A stretch of 64,000 nucleotides of DNA from Synechococcales cyanobacterium C42_A2020_086 (GCA_015272325.1 JACYLU010000015.1:186001-250000), one strand, 5' to 3'. Shown: positions 45,148 to 53,796, counted from the stretch's first letter. Notes: generated from the sequence alone by a model not told the origin. Made by a program: numbers and translations.

Positions 45148-47580
45148 ATGACCACTTCATTGAATAGCCAAAGTTCGCGCAACAGTCCATCTCTACCTAC
45201 GGGACCTCAACGCATTTCTCGTCCGCAGATCGCCACATTGATTATGCTCGGGGTGGTGGCATTGTCCGGGGCAATTGTGGCAGCTTGGTTTGCTGGGCAA
45301 GGCACCATTAGCCGCATCTTTTACCGATTGAACGAACTGCAAGAAACGCCACCGCTCTGGCTGAAAGTGCCCATGGTTGCCGGCGAGTATTTGCTATTTC
45401 CTACCGTGGCGCTGTTTCTGATTGTGCTGCTGGTGATGCGGGTCTCGCCTCAACCCAGAGCTTGGTCGCGGTTTGTCATGGTGGGCATTTTGCTGGCGCT
45501 GACGCTGCGCTATTTGCTGTGGCGGTCGTTGTCTACCCTCAACCTCAATACACCCCTCGATGGCGTGTTTAGCATTGGGCTGTTTTTACTAGAGTTGCTG
45601 ATGCTAACTAGCAGCACGATCCAGCTATTTTTAATGCTGCGGGTGCGCGACCGCCGTCGAGAAGCCGACTGGTTAGCCATGGATGTAGAAGAAGGTCGTT
45701 ACATGCCTACGGTCGATGTGCTGATTCCCACCTACAACGAGCCGACCTTTATTCTCAGGCGCACGGTGATTGGCTGCCAGGCGATGGACTATCCCCGCAA
45801 GCGAGTATATTTGCTCGATGATACCCGTCGCCCGGAGGTCAAGGCTCTGGCAGATGAGCTTGGCTGCGAATACCTGTCGCGGCCAGACAACCGCTACGCC
45901 AAGGCAGGCAATTTGAACCATGCCATTAAGCAGACAAGCAGCGAGCTAATCGTTGTGTTCGACGCTGACTTTGTGCCCACCACCAATTTCTTGACGCGCA
46001 CCCTCGGCTTTTTTCAAGATCCCCAAGTGGCGCTGGTGCAGACACCCCAGAGTTTTTATAACCCAGATCCCATTGCTCGCAACCTGGGACTGGAAAATGT
46101 GCTGACGCCTGAAGAAGAAGTCTTTTATCGGCAGATCCAGTTGATCCGCGATGGGGCCGGCAGCGTAATCTGCTCGGGCACGTCATTTGTGGTGCGTCGC
46201 ACGGCTCTAGAGGCAGCGGGCGGTTTTGTTACCGATTCCCTTAGCGAAGATTACTTTACCGGCATTCGCCTGTCGGCCCAGGGCTACCGACTGGTGTATC
46301 TCAACGAGAAGCTAAGTGCTGGACTGGCTGCTGAGAATATGGCGGCTCATGCCGTACAGCGGTTGCGTTGGGCACAGGGTACATTACAAGCCTTCTTTAT
46401 CAAGGCGAATCCCTTAACGATTCGGGGTCTCAACCCGTTGCAGCGGCTAGCGCACCTCGAAGGGCTGCTGCACTGGTTCACCAGCATTTCACGGGTGGGG
46501 TTTCTGCTGATGCCGCTGGCTTATTCATTTCTGGGCGTAATTCCGCTGCGGGCCACCCCAGCAGAGCTGCTCTATTTCTTTTTGCCCTACTACCTGGTGC
46601 AACTTTCAGTGTTTTCCTGGCTCAACTACCGCTCGCGCTCGGCACTGCTCTCTGATATTTACTCGCTGGTGCTGTGTATTCCCCTGGCGATTACCGTAGT
46701 GCGGGTGATGCTAAATCCCTTTGCTAAAGGGTTTCGGGTGACGCCAAAAGGCGCGGCCAGCCACCGCTTTTCGTTTAATTGGGATCTGGCCTGGCCGCTG
46801 CTGATTTTGTTTGTGGCGACTGCTATCAGTCTTTGGGTAAACTTTGGTCTCTGCATGTTGCAGGGAGCCTGGGTAGAAACGGTCTCACCTGAGGATGCTC
46901 TGCGGGCAAAAGGGATAGGCCTCGGCTGGATCTGGAGCAGCTATAACCTGATTATGATTGGCATTGCCCTGCTGATTCTGCTGGATGTGCCACGCCCCTG
47001 CCCCTATGAGTGGTTTGATCTGCGCCGCACGGTGCAGGTGAATCTGCTGCCGCGCTCAACCGCTCTAGAAGCGGAAATTCCGCAGGACAACAATTTGGAG
47101 CAGGGCCTTCGCCATCCTGGGTCGGTGCTGCCTCGGCCCCTGGCTGTGACTGCCCCTGGCTCTCTCGCGACGATGGCTCGACCTATTCCCTCTCAAACTT
47201 TCTGGGGGATAACGACCATGATCTCGGAGATTGGCGTAGAAGTTGCGCTCACCCAGTCCGGCTTCCCGACCGTTGAGCCAGGCGATGCTCTGCCCGTACA
47301 GCTAGAAATTTTGGAAGACAATATCTTCCTGACGGGAAACGCTGTTCGCACCGGCATGAACGGTGAGTTTCCCACTGTCCGCATTTTGTTTGAGTCTATT
47401 AGTCTCCAGCAGCAGCGGCAGCTAGTCGAGTTGCTGTTTTGCCGCCCTGGGCAGTGGAAGAGTCGCTGTACTCCCGGAGAAATCCAATCTCTGCTGCTGC
47501 TGTTCCGAATTTTGCTGCGCCCTCGGGTTTTGTTTGATCGCAATGTCGATGTAAGTGCGGTCTCGGTTGCACAGGTTTAA
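45148..47580 (+). CDS. bcsA: Cellulose synthase catalytic subunit (BcsA-like)
   Basis: An 810-residue GT2 processive glycosyltransferase. N-terminal helices (about 30-160) precede the catalytic core: PTVDVLIPTYNEP, YLLDDTRRPEVKALADELG, VVFDADFVPTTNFL, SEDYFTG and the QRLRWAQGTLQ motif. More membrane helices follow (LLHWFTSISRVGFLLMPLAYSFLG onward). The C-terminal ~190 residues look like a PilZ domain, but the RxxxR and (D/N)xSxxG c-di-GMP motifs are degenerate (MISEIG in place of the second). It makes beta-1,4-glucan from UDP-glucose and exports it. No bcsB or bcsC is adjacent. Confidence 0.9.
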   Translation: MTTSLNSQSSRNSPSLPTGPQRISRPQIATLIMLGVVALSGAIVAAWFAGQGTISRIFYRLNELQETPPLWLKVPMVAGEYLLFPTVALFLIVLLVMRVSPQPRAWSRFVMVGILLALTLRYLLWRSLSTLNLNTPLDGVFSIGLFLLELLMLTSSTIQLFLMLRVRDRRREADWLAMDVEEGRYMPTVDVLIPTYNEPTFILRRTVIGCQAMDYPRKRVYLLDDTRRPEVKALADELGCEYLSRPDNRYAKAGNLNHAIKQTSSELIVVFDADFVPTTNFLTRTLGFFQDPQVALVQTPQSFYNPDPIARNLGLENVLTPEEEVFYRQIQLIRDGAGSVICSGTSFVVRRTALEAAGGFVTDSLSEDYFTGIRLSAQGYRLVYLNEKLSAGLAAENMAAHAVQRLRWAQGTLQAFFIKANPLTIRGLNPLQRLAHLEGLLHWFTSISRVGFLLMPLAYSFLGVIPLRATPAELLYFFLPYYLVQLSVFSWLNYRSRSALLSDIYSLVLCIPLAITVVRVMLNPFAKGFRVTPKGAASHRFSFNWDLAWPLLILFVATAISLWVNFGLCMLQGAWVETVSPEDALRAKGIGLGWIWSSYNLIMIGIALLILLDVPRPCPYEWFDLRRTVQVNLLPRSTALEAEIPQDNNLEQGLRHPGSVLPRPLAVTAPGSLATMARPIPSQTFWGITTMISEIGVEVALTQSGFPTVEPGDALPVQLEILEDNIFLTGNAVRTGMNGEFPTVRILFESISLQQQRQLVELLFCRPGQWKSRCTPGEIQSLLLLFRILLRPRVLFDRNVDVSAVSVAQV

Positions 47581-47724
47581 AGGGTGCGCTTGCTCACTAC
47601 AGCCTTTTTCGAGCGAGTAAGGTACGACTGAACCTTGAGAACACGGGACCTAAACCCCTCGCCGCATCAAAGCAGAGTGAAAAATGCTGTGAATTCTACT
47701 ACTTTCTGATACTTACCTCATAAA

Positions 47725-47744
47725 TCCTTGTCTATCCTTGTCTA
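47725..47744 (+). repeat. 10-bp perfect tandem duplication
   Basis: TCCTTGTCTA at 47725-47734 is repeated exactly at 47735-47744, with a third degenerate copy following. Confidence 0.88.
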
Positions 47745-48037
47745 TCTTCTTGTCTCTTCGAGACGCTGTGGTCTTCTCACAAGAATATAGAGCAGACCTA
47801 AACTTCGTACTACCATGCCAATAATTCTGCGAATTTAAATTGGTACTGAATAAATACAGCGTTTTTGAAGCTGGTGAGGTATGAAGCTTGGTTACGAAAC
47901 CCTAGTCCTTCACGGGCGGGCCGTTCCCCACCGTGCAGGGGAATGTTGGATCGGTTTGCTGCGGTAATTTGCTATTATCTGGCTTGACCTGAATTTGGAA
48001 ACATCTGTCCCAAGGTCATCCGGTGTGCTAACTGTCT

Positions 48038-48063
48038 CTCAGTAGAATAGCTCGGTAGAATAT
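48038..48063 (+). repeat. 13-bp imperfect tandem duplication
   Basis: CTCAGTAGAATAG (48038-48050) then CTCGGTAGAATAT (48051-48063), with two mismatches. Confidence 0.75.
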
Positions 48064-48100
48064 CAGAGTCGGCAGCTTGAAACGGCTAGGGTGTCTGTGT

Positions 48101-49162
48101 ATGAATGAGCGCTCCAGACAGTGGCTGAAACGGACCGCGTTGACCGCAGTTTTTCTAAGTGGATTGGGACTGAGTGAGGCACCTGCCCTAGCTCAGGCAT
48201 CGGGTGGACGAGTACGGGGTGGCTCATTTGATGCGCCTGCGGCACCGAGTGCTCCAGCTCCCCCGCCTAGCTATCCATCGGGTCCTAGCTATACTCCTGG
48301 TTACGATTATCCCTACACGGCCGATCCCGGCTATTATCCTTACGATCCTGGCTATTATCCGCGTCGTCGCCGAACCCCAGTAATTGTAATGCCGCCTCAG
48401 TCTTACCCGGTGCCATCCTATCCGATGCCGGTGGATGCCGGTCCAGGGTATGTCAGCGAATCGACCGAAAACAGTCTGTTTCTGATCCTGGTGCTGTTTT
48501 GCGGCGTATCAATTTTGCCGATTCTGCTAACCTATCTCCGCACTGGTGGCTCTCGCAGCGCTCGGCGGGGCGGCTCCTCGGTGGGAGAGCTACATAATGA
48601 TCGCGTCACGGTGACTCGCGTTCAGATTGCATTGCTAGCCCAGGCCCGCTATATCCAGGATGAGCTGAACGAACTAGCCGGGCAGATTAACGTTGATACC
48701 TCTGCCGGTCTGACGGAGCTACTACGAGAAACGGTCTTAGTGCTGCTGCGAGCACCAGAAAACTGGACCCATGCCCGCGTCAGCTCGCAAACGGTGAATA
48801 GCCGCCCAGAAGCTTCTCGGCTGTTTGAGCAACTCTCGATTCAGGAGCGCAGCAAATTTAGCGCGGAAACTCTGGTCAATGTTGGAGGGCGGGTGCGCCG
48901 GCAGTCAGTCCGGATCAACGAAAACGATGATCCAGCTTCTTACATTGTGGTGACGCTGCTGCTCGGTACAGCAGATGATCAGCCGCTTGCTACGTCCGTT
49001 CATTCGGCAGAAGAGCTGAAAGCAGTATTACAGCGAATTGGCGGGATGCCGTCTGGCTATCTGATGGTGTTTGAGCTGCTTTGGTCGCCTCAGGATGCGA
49101 GCGACAGCCTCAGCCGCGATGAGCTGCTGTCTCAGTATCCTGATTTGATTCAAATTGCCTAA
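48101..49162 (+). CDS. DUF1517 family secreted/membrane protein
   Basis: From ATG 48101 the product is 353 residues. A signal peptide (residues 1-33, ending EAPALAQA) is followed by RVRGGSFDAP and a Pro/Tyr/Ser-rich region. One transmembrane helix comes next (NSLFLILVLFCGVSILPILLTYL). The C-terminal ~190 residues are the DUF1517 domain (VTVTRVQIALLAQARYIQDELNELA ... YIVVTLLLGTADDQPLATSVHSAEELKAVLQRIGGM ... MVFELLWSPQDASDSLSRDELLSQYPDL). The family occurs in cyanobacteria and chloroplast membranes; its function is unknown. Confidence 0.9.
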   Translation: MNERSRQWLKRTALTAVFLSGLGLSEAPALAQASGGRVRGGSFDAPAAPSAPAPPPSYPSGPSYTPGYDYPYTADPGYYPYDPGYYPRRRRTPVIVMPPQSYPVPSYPMPVDAGPGYVSESTENSLFLILVLFCGVSILPILLTYLRTGGSRSARRGGSSVGELHNDRVTVTRVQIALLAQARYIQDELNELAGQINVDTSAGLTELLRETVLVLLRAPENWTHARVSSQTVNSRPEASRLFEQLSIQERSKFSAETLVNVGGRVRRQSVRINENDDPASYIVVTLLLGTADDQPLATSVHSAEELKAVLQRIGGMPSGYLMVFELLWSPQDASDSLSRDELLSQYPDLIQIA

Positions 49163-49250
49163 GCCTGACCGGCGATGGAGTGATTTGGTTTGCCGAAGTA
49201 TTACACTAAACCGTGGAACAAAACCCTATAGTGTGTCGGAGGAGTGAACC

Positions 49251-49730
49251 TTGCTGGACGAACAGGCGAAAAAAACGATGCTGCGGAAAATTCCGCACGG
49301 TCTCTATGTGTGTGGTGTCAAAGATGGAGACGAAGTCAACGGCTTCACAGCCAGCTGGGTAATGCAGGGTTCCTTTCAGCCGCCGCTGGTAGTGAACTGC
49401 GTCAACCGTAGCTCGGGTTCCCATGCCATGATCCAGTCGAGCCAGGTGTTTGCTCTGAGTTTCCTAGAAGCGAGTCAGAAGGATCTGGCGCAAAAATTTT
49501 TCAAGCCACAGCGGCGCGTAGGCAACAAATTTGAAGATGTAGAGTTCTACCTAGGCGAGACGGGCTGCCCAATCATCTCGGACGCTTTGGGCTACGTCGA
49601 GTGCCGTGTGGTTGGTGCAGTAGAGCACGGCGATCACACGGTGTTTGTTGGCGAAGTGATTGCGGCAGGGGTGCATCGCGAGGGTGAACCGCTGCTGCTA
49701 GAAAATACCGGCTGGCAATACGGCGGGTAA
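49251..49730 (+). CDS. Flavin reductase-like FMN-binding protein
   Basis: A 159-residue protein starting with TTG 49251, supported by a GGAGGAG ribosome-binding site 8 nt upstream and an in-frame stop (49245) before it. Its blocks match the flavin reductase-like split-barrel: KIPHGLYVCGVKDGDEVNGFTASWVMQGSFQPPLVVNCVNRSSGSHAMI and FALSFLEASQKDLAQKFFK. HTVFVGEVIAAGVHREGEPLL closes the domain. It resembles the short C-terminal domain of cyanobacterial flavodiiron proteins, but stands alone here. It binds FMN or FAD; electron partner unknown. Confidence 0.85.
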   Translation: MLDEQAKKTMLRKIPHGLYVCGVKDGDEVNGFTASWVMQGSFQPPLVVNCVNRSSGSHAMIQSSQVFALSFLEASQKDLAQKFFKPQRRVGNKFEDVEFYLGETGCPIISDALGYVECRVVGAVEHGDHTVFVGEVIAAGVHREGEPLLLENTGWQYGG

Positions 49731-50100
49731 ACGATTTCCTCGATTTCCTGCCGCTGCTGACCATAGCCCGCGCAATTAAGAATTACCTGATGATGCTCAT
49801 CCCCCTTGGAATGCTGGTTGGGATGGGACCTGTGAGCAATGCCATCATCGATTTGAGTTAGTACTTAAGCTGGAGGGAGAATTAGCAGTCTGTAAGGAAC
49901 AATATGATTGGACTTGCGATTGGACATAACGAGACCGAACCAGGAGCTGTACTGGGCTGTAGGATGATTCAGTCGATTGAGTTAATTGAGCTTCAAGTCA
50001 ATTGAGCTTCAAACGTTATCTGCATCTGATAAGCTTGGTCGATCTCTAGATAAACCCGGAGAACTCTCGCTACAATGAGGGGTCCTGTTGGAGAACCGTG
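49731..50100. other. 370-bp intergenic region
   Basis: Between the flavin reductase and TM2-domain genes. It contains a 16-bp tandem duplication (49981-50012). A 23-residue frame from ATG 49790 has no ribosome-binding site and is not called. Confidence 0.5.
49981..50012 (+). repeat. 16-bp tandem duplication
   Basis: GTTAATTGAGCTTCAA (49981-49996) is followed by GTCAATTGAGCTTCAA (49997-50012), with one mismatch. Confidence 0.9.
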
Positions 50101-50496
50101 ATGCCCAATCCACCCAATCGGCGTGTGGCTGCTTTACTGGCATTTGCGGGTGTGATACCGCTACCGGGACTGCATGCTGTGGCAGGATTACACAAGTTCT
50201 ATCTGGGGCAAGCTGGCTGGGGGTGGGTTTATCTGCTGCTCGGTTTCCTGCCCATTCCGACGGCATCGATTGCTTGTGCGGTGGAAGGACTTTGGTTTTT
50301 GTTCCAGGATCCGGAAGAATTTAACCAGCGCTTTAGCCAAGATCCCGGAGCTGCGGCAAGTCCACGTGTCGAGGTTATGTCGGTTGCTGCCGTTTCCGAG
50401 GCGCTGCATCAGTTGGAGCAACTGCGGCAGGAAGGGCTAGTATCGGAGTACGAATTCGAGCAGAAGCGACGGCAACTGCTCAACCGCGTTGGCTGA
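50101..50496 (+). CDS. TM2-domain protein with SHOCT-like tail
   Basis: From ATG 50101 the product is 131 residues. A TM2 domain of two helices (VAALLAFAGVIPLPGLHAVAGLHKFYLGQAGWGWVYLLLGFLPIPTASIACAVEGLWFL) is followed by a linker and a short SHOCT-like end (ALHQLEQLRQEGLVSEYEFEQKRRQLLNRVG). TM2 proteins are small membrane proteins of mostly unknown role; SHOCT tails are thought to mediate oligomerisation. It is 46 bp upstream of the helix-hairpin-helix gene on the same strand. Confidence 0.85.
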   Translation: MPNPPNRRVAALLAFAGVIPLPGLHAVAGLHKFYLGQAGWGWVYLLLGFLPIPTASIACAVEGLWFLFQDPEEFNQRFSQDPGAAASPRVEVMSVAAVSEALHQLEQLRQEGLVSEYEFEQKRRQLLNRVG

Positions 50497-50542
50497 TTTG
50501 GAGCCTTAGTCCACTCAGGTTAACAACCCTAACACCGACTCA

Positions 50543-51103
50543 ATGACCTTGTTTGATTGGCTAGAACCTGTAGCTCGCCTAGCTGGGGACCTCAATCCTA
50601 GTTGGCAGTCGGTGCGCCGCCGCATTCTCAATGACCCCTACTATCGGTTGCAGTCGCTGCAGGAGGTGCGTTTAGCGGCTCAGTTAGGATGCACGCTAGA
50701 TGTAAATCAAGCCAATGTGGACGATTGGCTACGGTTACCCGGCATCTCGATTCATCAGGCGCGAACGCTGGTGGCATTGAGTCAGGCGGGGGTGGCGTTC
50801 TATAGCCTCGACGATATTGCGGCTGCGTTGCAGGTACCAGTACAGCAACTGCGGTTTCTGGAACCACTGCTCGACTTTCGCTACTACGACAATTTAGAGG
50901 CAAACCCCTTTGGTGGGTCAGTCCCCATCAATGCGGCAACGGCAGAAGAGTTAATGCAGGTGCCCGGCATCAGTTCGGCGCTAGCTCGAGCGATTGTGAA
51001 CCAGCGCCAGCACGCTCCCTATCGTCACCTTGCGGATTTGCAGCAGCGGCTTGGGCTATCGGGGCAGCTCACCACGGACCTGCTGCACTATCTGCGGTTC
51101 TGA
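50543..51103 (+). CDS. ComEA-type helix-hairpin-helix protein
   Basis: A 186-residue protein with two helix-hairpin-helix units: DWLRLPGISIHQARTLVALSQAGVAFYSLDDIAAALQV and NAATAEELMQVPGISSALARAIVNQRQHAPYRHLADLQQRLG. These motifs bind the DNA backbone, as in the competence protein ComEA. No signal peptide or membrane anchor is present, unlike classical ComEA, so a cytoplasmic DNA-related role is possible. Its 3' end overlaps the lepB 3' end by 48 bp on the other strand. Confidence 0.82.
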   Translation: MTLFDWLEPVARLAGDLNPSWQSVRRRILNDPYYRLQSLQEVRLAAQLGCTLDVNQANVDDWLRLPGISIHQARTLVALSQAGVAFYSLDDIAAALQVPVQQLRFLEPLLDFRYYDNLEANPFGGSVPINAATAEELMQVPGISSALARAIVNQRQHAPYRHLADLQQRLGLSGQLTTDLLHYLRF

Positions 51104-51748
51104 ACTGGTAGCCGATGGCAATTGTTGCTCAGCATTGAGCCAGCCTAATCGCTGGAAAGGAAAGAAGCGGAACACTGCCCGCCCAATGATATTGTGTCGC
51201 GGCAGGAAGCCCCAGACATGGGAATCGTTGCTGTTGTTACGGTTATCGCCCATAACAAAATAGTGGTCTGTCGGGACTTGCACCGGCGGCATCTCATAGG
51301 ACGGAGCCTCGGCAATATAGGGTTCGACGAGTGGCTGCCCGTTTCGGTATACGGTTCCTGCTTCGATCTGCACGATGTCGCCAGGCGTTCCGATAATGCG
51401 TTTAATGAAGGCCTTATCGGGAATAAATCCAAACTGCTCCTGAAACTGGGCAGGTGGATCAAACACGATGATGTCACCCGTTTGGGGTGGGTGCAGACGA
51501 TAGGAGACTTTCTCTACAACTAAACGATCCCCCACAAGCAGCGTGGGTTCCATCGAATCTGAGGGAATGTAGCGCGGCTCGGCAATAAAAATTCGGATCA
51601 CAACCGCCAGCACCAGCGCGATGACTAAAATTTGCAGATTTTCGCGCTGCCCCTGTAGCCAACGCCATCGCTGCGACTCGGGGAGTACCGGAGCCGTTGG
51701 CGGAGATTCAGACTGGACAGGCGGAGCATTCTGCGGATCGAGAGTCAT
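51056..51748 (-). CDS. lepB: Signal peptidase I
   Basis: A 230-residue S26 signal peptidase. One N-terminal transmembrane anchor (LQILVIALVLAVVIRIFIA) precedes the catalytic serine near residue 64 (YIPSDSMEPTLLVGDRLVVEKVSYR) and lysine near 113 (DKAFIKRIIGTPGD). Box E is present (YFVMGDNRNNSNDSHVWGFL). It cleaves signal peptides of exported and thylakoid proteins. The final 16 codons overlap the convergent helix-hairpin-helix gene. Confidence 0.95.
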   Translation of the reverse strand: MTLDPQNAPPVQSESPPTAPVLPESQRWRWLQGQRENLQILVIALVLAVVIRIFIAEPRYIPSDSMEPTLLVGDRLVVEKVSYRLHPPQTGDIIVFDPPAQFQEQFGFIPDKAFIKRIIGTPGDIVQIEAGTVYRNGQPLVEPYIAEAPSYEMPPVQVPTDHYFVMGDNRNNSNDSHVWGFLPRHNIIGRAVFRFFPFQRLGWLNAEQQLPSATSSEPQIVQQVRGELPR

Positions 51749-51829
51749 AGAGCGTCAGCACAGTAGAAGGCAATCTTGTATTCCAGAATGCCAGGGTTTG
51801 TATCATTGTGAGTACGATTTCTGAATCGC

Positions 51830-51853
51830 TCCCTTCTAATATCCCTTCTAATA
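51830..51853 (+). repeat. 12-bp perfect tandem duplication
   Basis: TCCCTTCTAATA at 51830-51841 repeats exactly at 51842-51853, followed by an 8-bp pair ATAAACTT at 51851-51866. It lies in the lepB upstream region. Confidence 0.93.
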
Positions 51854-51892
51854 AACTTATAAACTTGCAGACCGGCAACGAGAGTTTTGATC

Positions 51893-52069
51893 ATGACCAC
51901 CCCAACAGCCTGGTACATTGTGAAACAACCCAATGGTCAGTGCGCCATCACTTCGACACCTCCTGAAGGCGAGACAGCCACCGAGCAGTGGGGTCCCTTT
52001 GCTTCAGAGTCTGAAGCGATTGCTCGCCGCGTCGGGCTGATTCGTGCCGGAAAATGTCAGCCTGCTTAA
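51893..52069 (+). CDS. Small soluble protein, 58 aa
   Basis: A 58-residue product beginning MTTPTAWYIVKQPNGQCAI and ending SEAIARRVGLIRAGKCQPA. The pattern WYIVKQPNGQCAI...WGPFASESEAIARRVGLIRAGKC looks like a small conserved cyanobacterial family, but I cannot name it. The stop codon lies inside a 15-bp tandem duplication. A terminator hairpin follows. Confidence 0.7.
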   Translation: MTTPTAWYIVKQPNGQCAITSTPPEGETATEQWGPFASESEAIARRVGLIRAGKCQPA

Positions 52070-52086
52070 AATCAGCCTGCTTAAAA
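52057..52086 (+). repeat. 15-bp perfect tandem duplication across a stop codon
   Basis: TCAGCCTGCTTAAAA at 52057-52071 is repeated exactly at 52072-52086. The first copy contains the final codons and TAA of the 58-residue gene. Confidence 0.95.
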
Positions 52087-52114
52087 GAGGAGTCAGACCC
52101 GTCTCCTCCTCTTT
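52084..52114 (+). terminator. Hairpin terminator between convergent genes
   Basis: AAAGAGGAG (52084-52092) pairs perfectly with CTCCTCTTT (52106-52114). The A/T ends make it usable as a terminator for both strands. Confidence 0.7.
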
Positions 52115-52190
52115 GTTCAATGTTCGGTTCAATATTCAACCGTATTGATCACGTTGTTCGAGTGGTCTGGGCCGCAGCCGAAAAAACAGC

Positions 52191-52216
52191 TGAGTCAGTG
52201 AGTTGAGTCAGTGAGT
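52191..52216 (+). repeat. 13-bp perfect tandem duplication
   Basis: TGAGTCAGTGAGT at 52191-52203 is repeated exactly at 52204-52216, just after the protease gene on the minus strand. Confidence 0.95.
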
Positions 52217-52223
52217 GACCAGT

Positions 52224-53516
52224 CTATTGCGTAGTTACTTTGGACCCAGAGGACTGCGCTCGAATCTGCTGGCTGAGTACTTCCAGTGCCTTGGTATACT
52301 GCAAATCTTCGGGCGTGCCAATTTTGTTGCTGGTGCCAAATAGCTCCTGCCGCTGCTCATCCGACAGTTCTACAACAATATCGGGTTCAATCCCGGCATG
52401 GTTGATGTCTCGACCGCTAGGCGTCAGGTATTTAGCAACAGTGACCGCCAGACCCGAACCATCGCCCAAGCCCCGCACCGACTGCACTAATCCCTTACCA
52501 AAGGTTTTGGTGCCTACCAGAATAGCGCGTTGATCATCCTGCAAGGCTCCCGAAAGGATCTCGCTGGCGCTGGCAGAACCGCCGTCTACCAGAACCACCA
52601 AGGGCTTATCCGTAATGGCTGTACCGTTGGCAGCTTCTTGTTCCGCAACCCCTTGCCGGTTGACCGTAGACACAATCAGCCCTTCATCGATCCACATGCG
52701 GGCAATGTCGATACTGGCATAGAGCAAGCCACCGGGGTTGATCCGCAGATCTAGCACATAGCCTGCCACCTGCTGCGACTCTAAATCTTCAATGGCTGCC
52801 CGCATTTCTTCGGCTGCATTAGCACTGAACTGTGTCAGGCGGATATAGCCGATTTTCTGCCCGCTAGGATCCTGCCGCACGTCGTAGCGGACAGGGTGAA
52901 TCTCAATCCGAGCTCGCTTCAAGGTATAGTCGCGCTCGACTTCGCCACGCCGAATGGTCAGCGTCACCTCGGTGCCCACGGGACCGCGAATCAGGTTGAC
53001 TGCTGCATTCGTATCCATGCCTTCGGTGCTCTGACCATCGATCTTGACGATGACATCCCGAGCCATAATTCCGGCATCAAAGGCGGGAGTGTCTTCAATC
53101 GGTGAGACAACAATCAGCTCTTTCGTTTCTTCATCTTGGGCAAGCTGGATTCCAACTCCCGTTAGCTCTCCTGATGTCTCGACCTGCATGTTGCGAAACT
53201 CTTGCGGATCCATAAAGCGCGTGTAGGGATCTTCGAGCTTCTCTAGCATTTCGCGAATCGCAGCGTAGGCTTCTTCGCGGTTGCTGTAGGCACGTCCGAG
53301 ATACTCTTGCCGAATTGCTCGCCAGTCTACCTGATTAAACGTGGCATCGACATAATTGCGGTCAATAAGCTGCCAGACCTCATCAATCAGGTCCTTGGGG
53401 CTTTCTTGGAAGAAAGCCTGTCCCTGGGAGAGGTGCATCCCTGCGCCTGTGACCGTGACAGCCGTCACCGCAACCGCTGTCGCACCTAAAACGAGTCCAC
53501 GCTTTGTGATTGCCAT
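52224..53516 (-). CDS. ctpA: Carboxyl-terminal processing protease (S41 family)
   Basis: A 430-residue S41 peptidase. An N-terminal signal or anchor (RGLVLGATAVAVTAVTVTGAGMHL) is followed by DLIDEVWQLIDRNYVDATFNQ. A PDZ domain at about 100-190 has GVGIQLAQDEETKELIVVSPIEDTPAFDAGIMARDVIVKIDG. The catalytic Ser is near 314 (LVDGGSASASEILSGAL) and Lys near 339 (TFGKGLVQSV). Such proteases mature the D1 protein or process lumenal proteins in cyanobacteria; whether this is CtpA, CtpB or CtpC cannot be fixed. Confidence 0.93.
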   Translation of the reverse strand: MAITKRGLVLGATAVAVTAVTVTGAGMHLSQGQAFFQESPKDLIDEVWQLIDRNYVDATFNQVDWRAIRQEYLGRAYSNREEAYAAIREMLEKLEDPYTRFMDPQEFRNMQVETSGELTGVGIQLAQDEETKELIVVSPIEDTPAFDAGIMARDVIVKIDGQSTEGMDTNAAVNLIRGPVGTEVTLTIRRGEVERDYTLKRARIEIHPVRYDVRQDPSGQKIGYIRLTQFSANAAEEMRAAIEDLESQQVAGYVLDLRINPGGLLYASIDIARMWIDEGLIVSTVNRQGVAEQEAANGTAITDKPLVVLVDGGSASASEILSGALQDDQRAILVGTKTFGKGLVQSVRGLGDGSGLAVTVAKYLTPSGRDINHAGIEPDIVVELSDEQRQELFGTSNKIGTPEDLQYTKALEVLSQQIRAQSSGSKVTTQ

Positions 53517-53616
53517 ATTCCAATTTGACCGAAGAGGATAGACTGCAAGGCAAGTACGCCCAATCTAACACAAGCCGAGCAAATTGATAGTAACGAAAAT
53601 ACCGCAAAATTTGCCC

Positions 53617-53652
53617 TGCTCACTATGGTGCTCACTATGGTGCTCACTCTGG
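53617..53652 (+). repeat. 12-bp unit in three tandem copies
   Basis: TGCTCACTATGG at 53617-53628 and 53629-53640 (identical) then 53641-53652 with one mismatch. It lies in the spacer upstream of the ctpA-type and SDR genes. Confidence 0.95.
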
Positions 53653-53796
53653 TCCTTATCCTCCCGGACGTCCTTCAGGAAGCTTCGTTTCCTGCAAATT
53701 CTCTCTTGGGCAGTTGCCATCGCCTCATCCGTCTTAAAATTCAAATGCAGAAGCAGAATTCGCTGCATTGAATTCCGGCGAATCTTGGTAAGGGCT

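Larger units (their letters stand above)
47581..48100. other. 520-bp intergenic region with a GC hairpin
   Basis: Between bcsA and the DUF1517 gene. It holds a 10-bp tandem duplication at 47725-47744, a stem TTCCCC/GGGGAA at 47924-47943 with an alternative CACGG/CCGTG pairing (47911-47935), and a 13-bp imperfect duplication at 48038-48063. I see no gene. Confidence 0.55.

Noticed and set aside
49790-49861. 23-residue hydrophobic frame
   Set aside because: Lacks a Shine-Dalgarno sequence; too short to support alone.
53584-53796. N-terminal extension of the SDR protein
   Set aside because: It translates the 12-bp triplication; the Rossmann motif begins right after ATG 53797.
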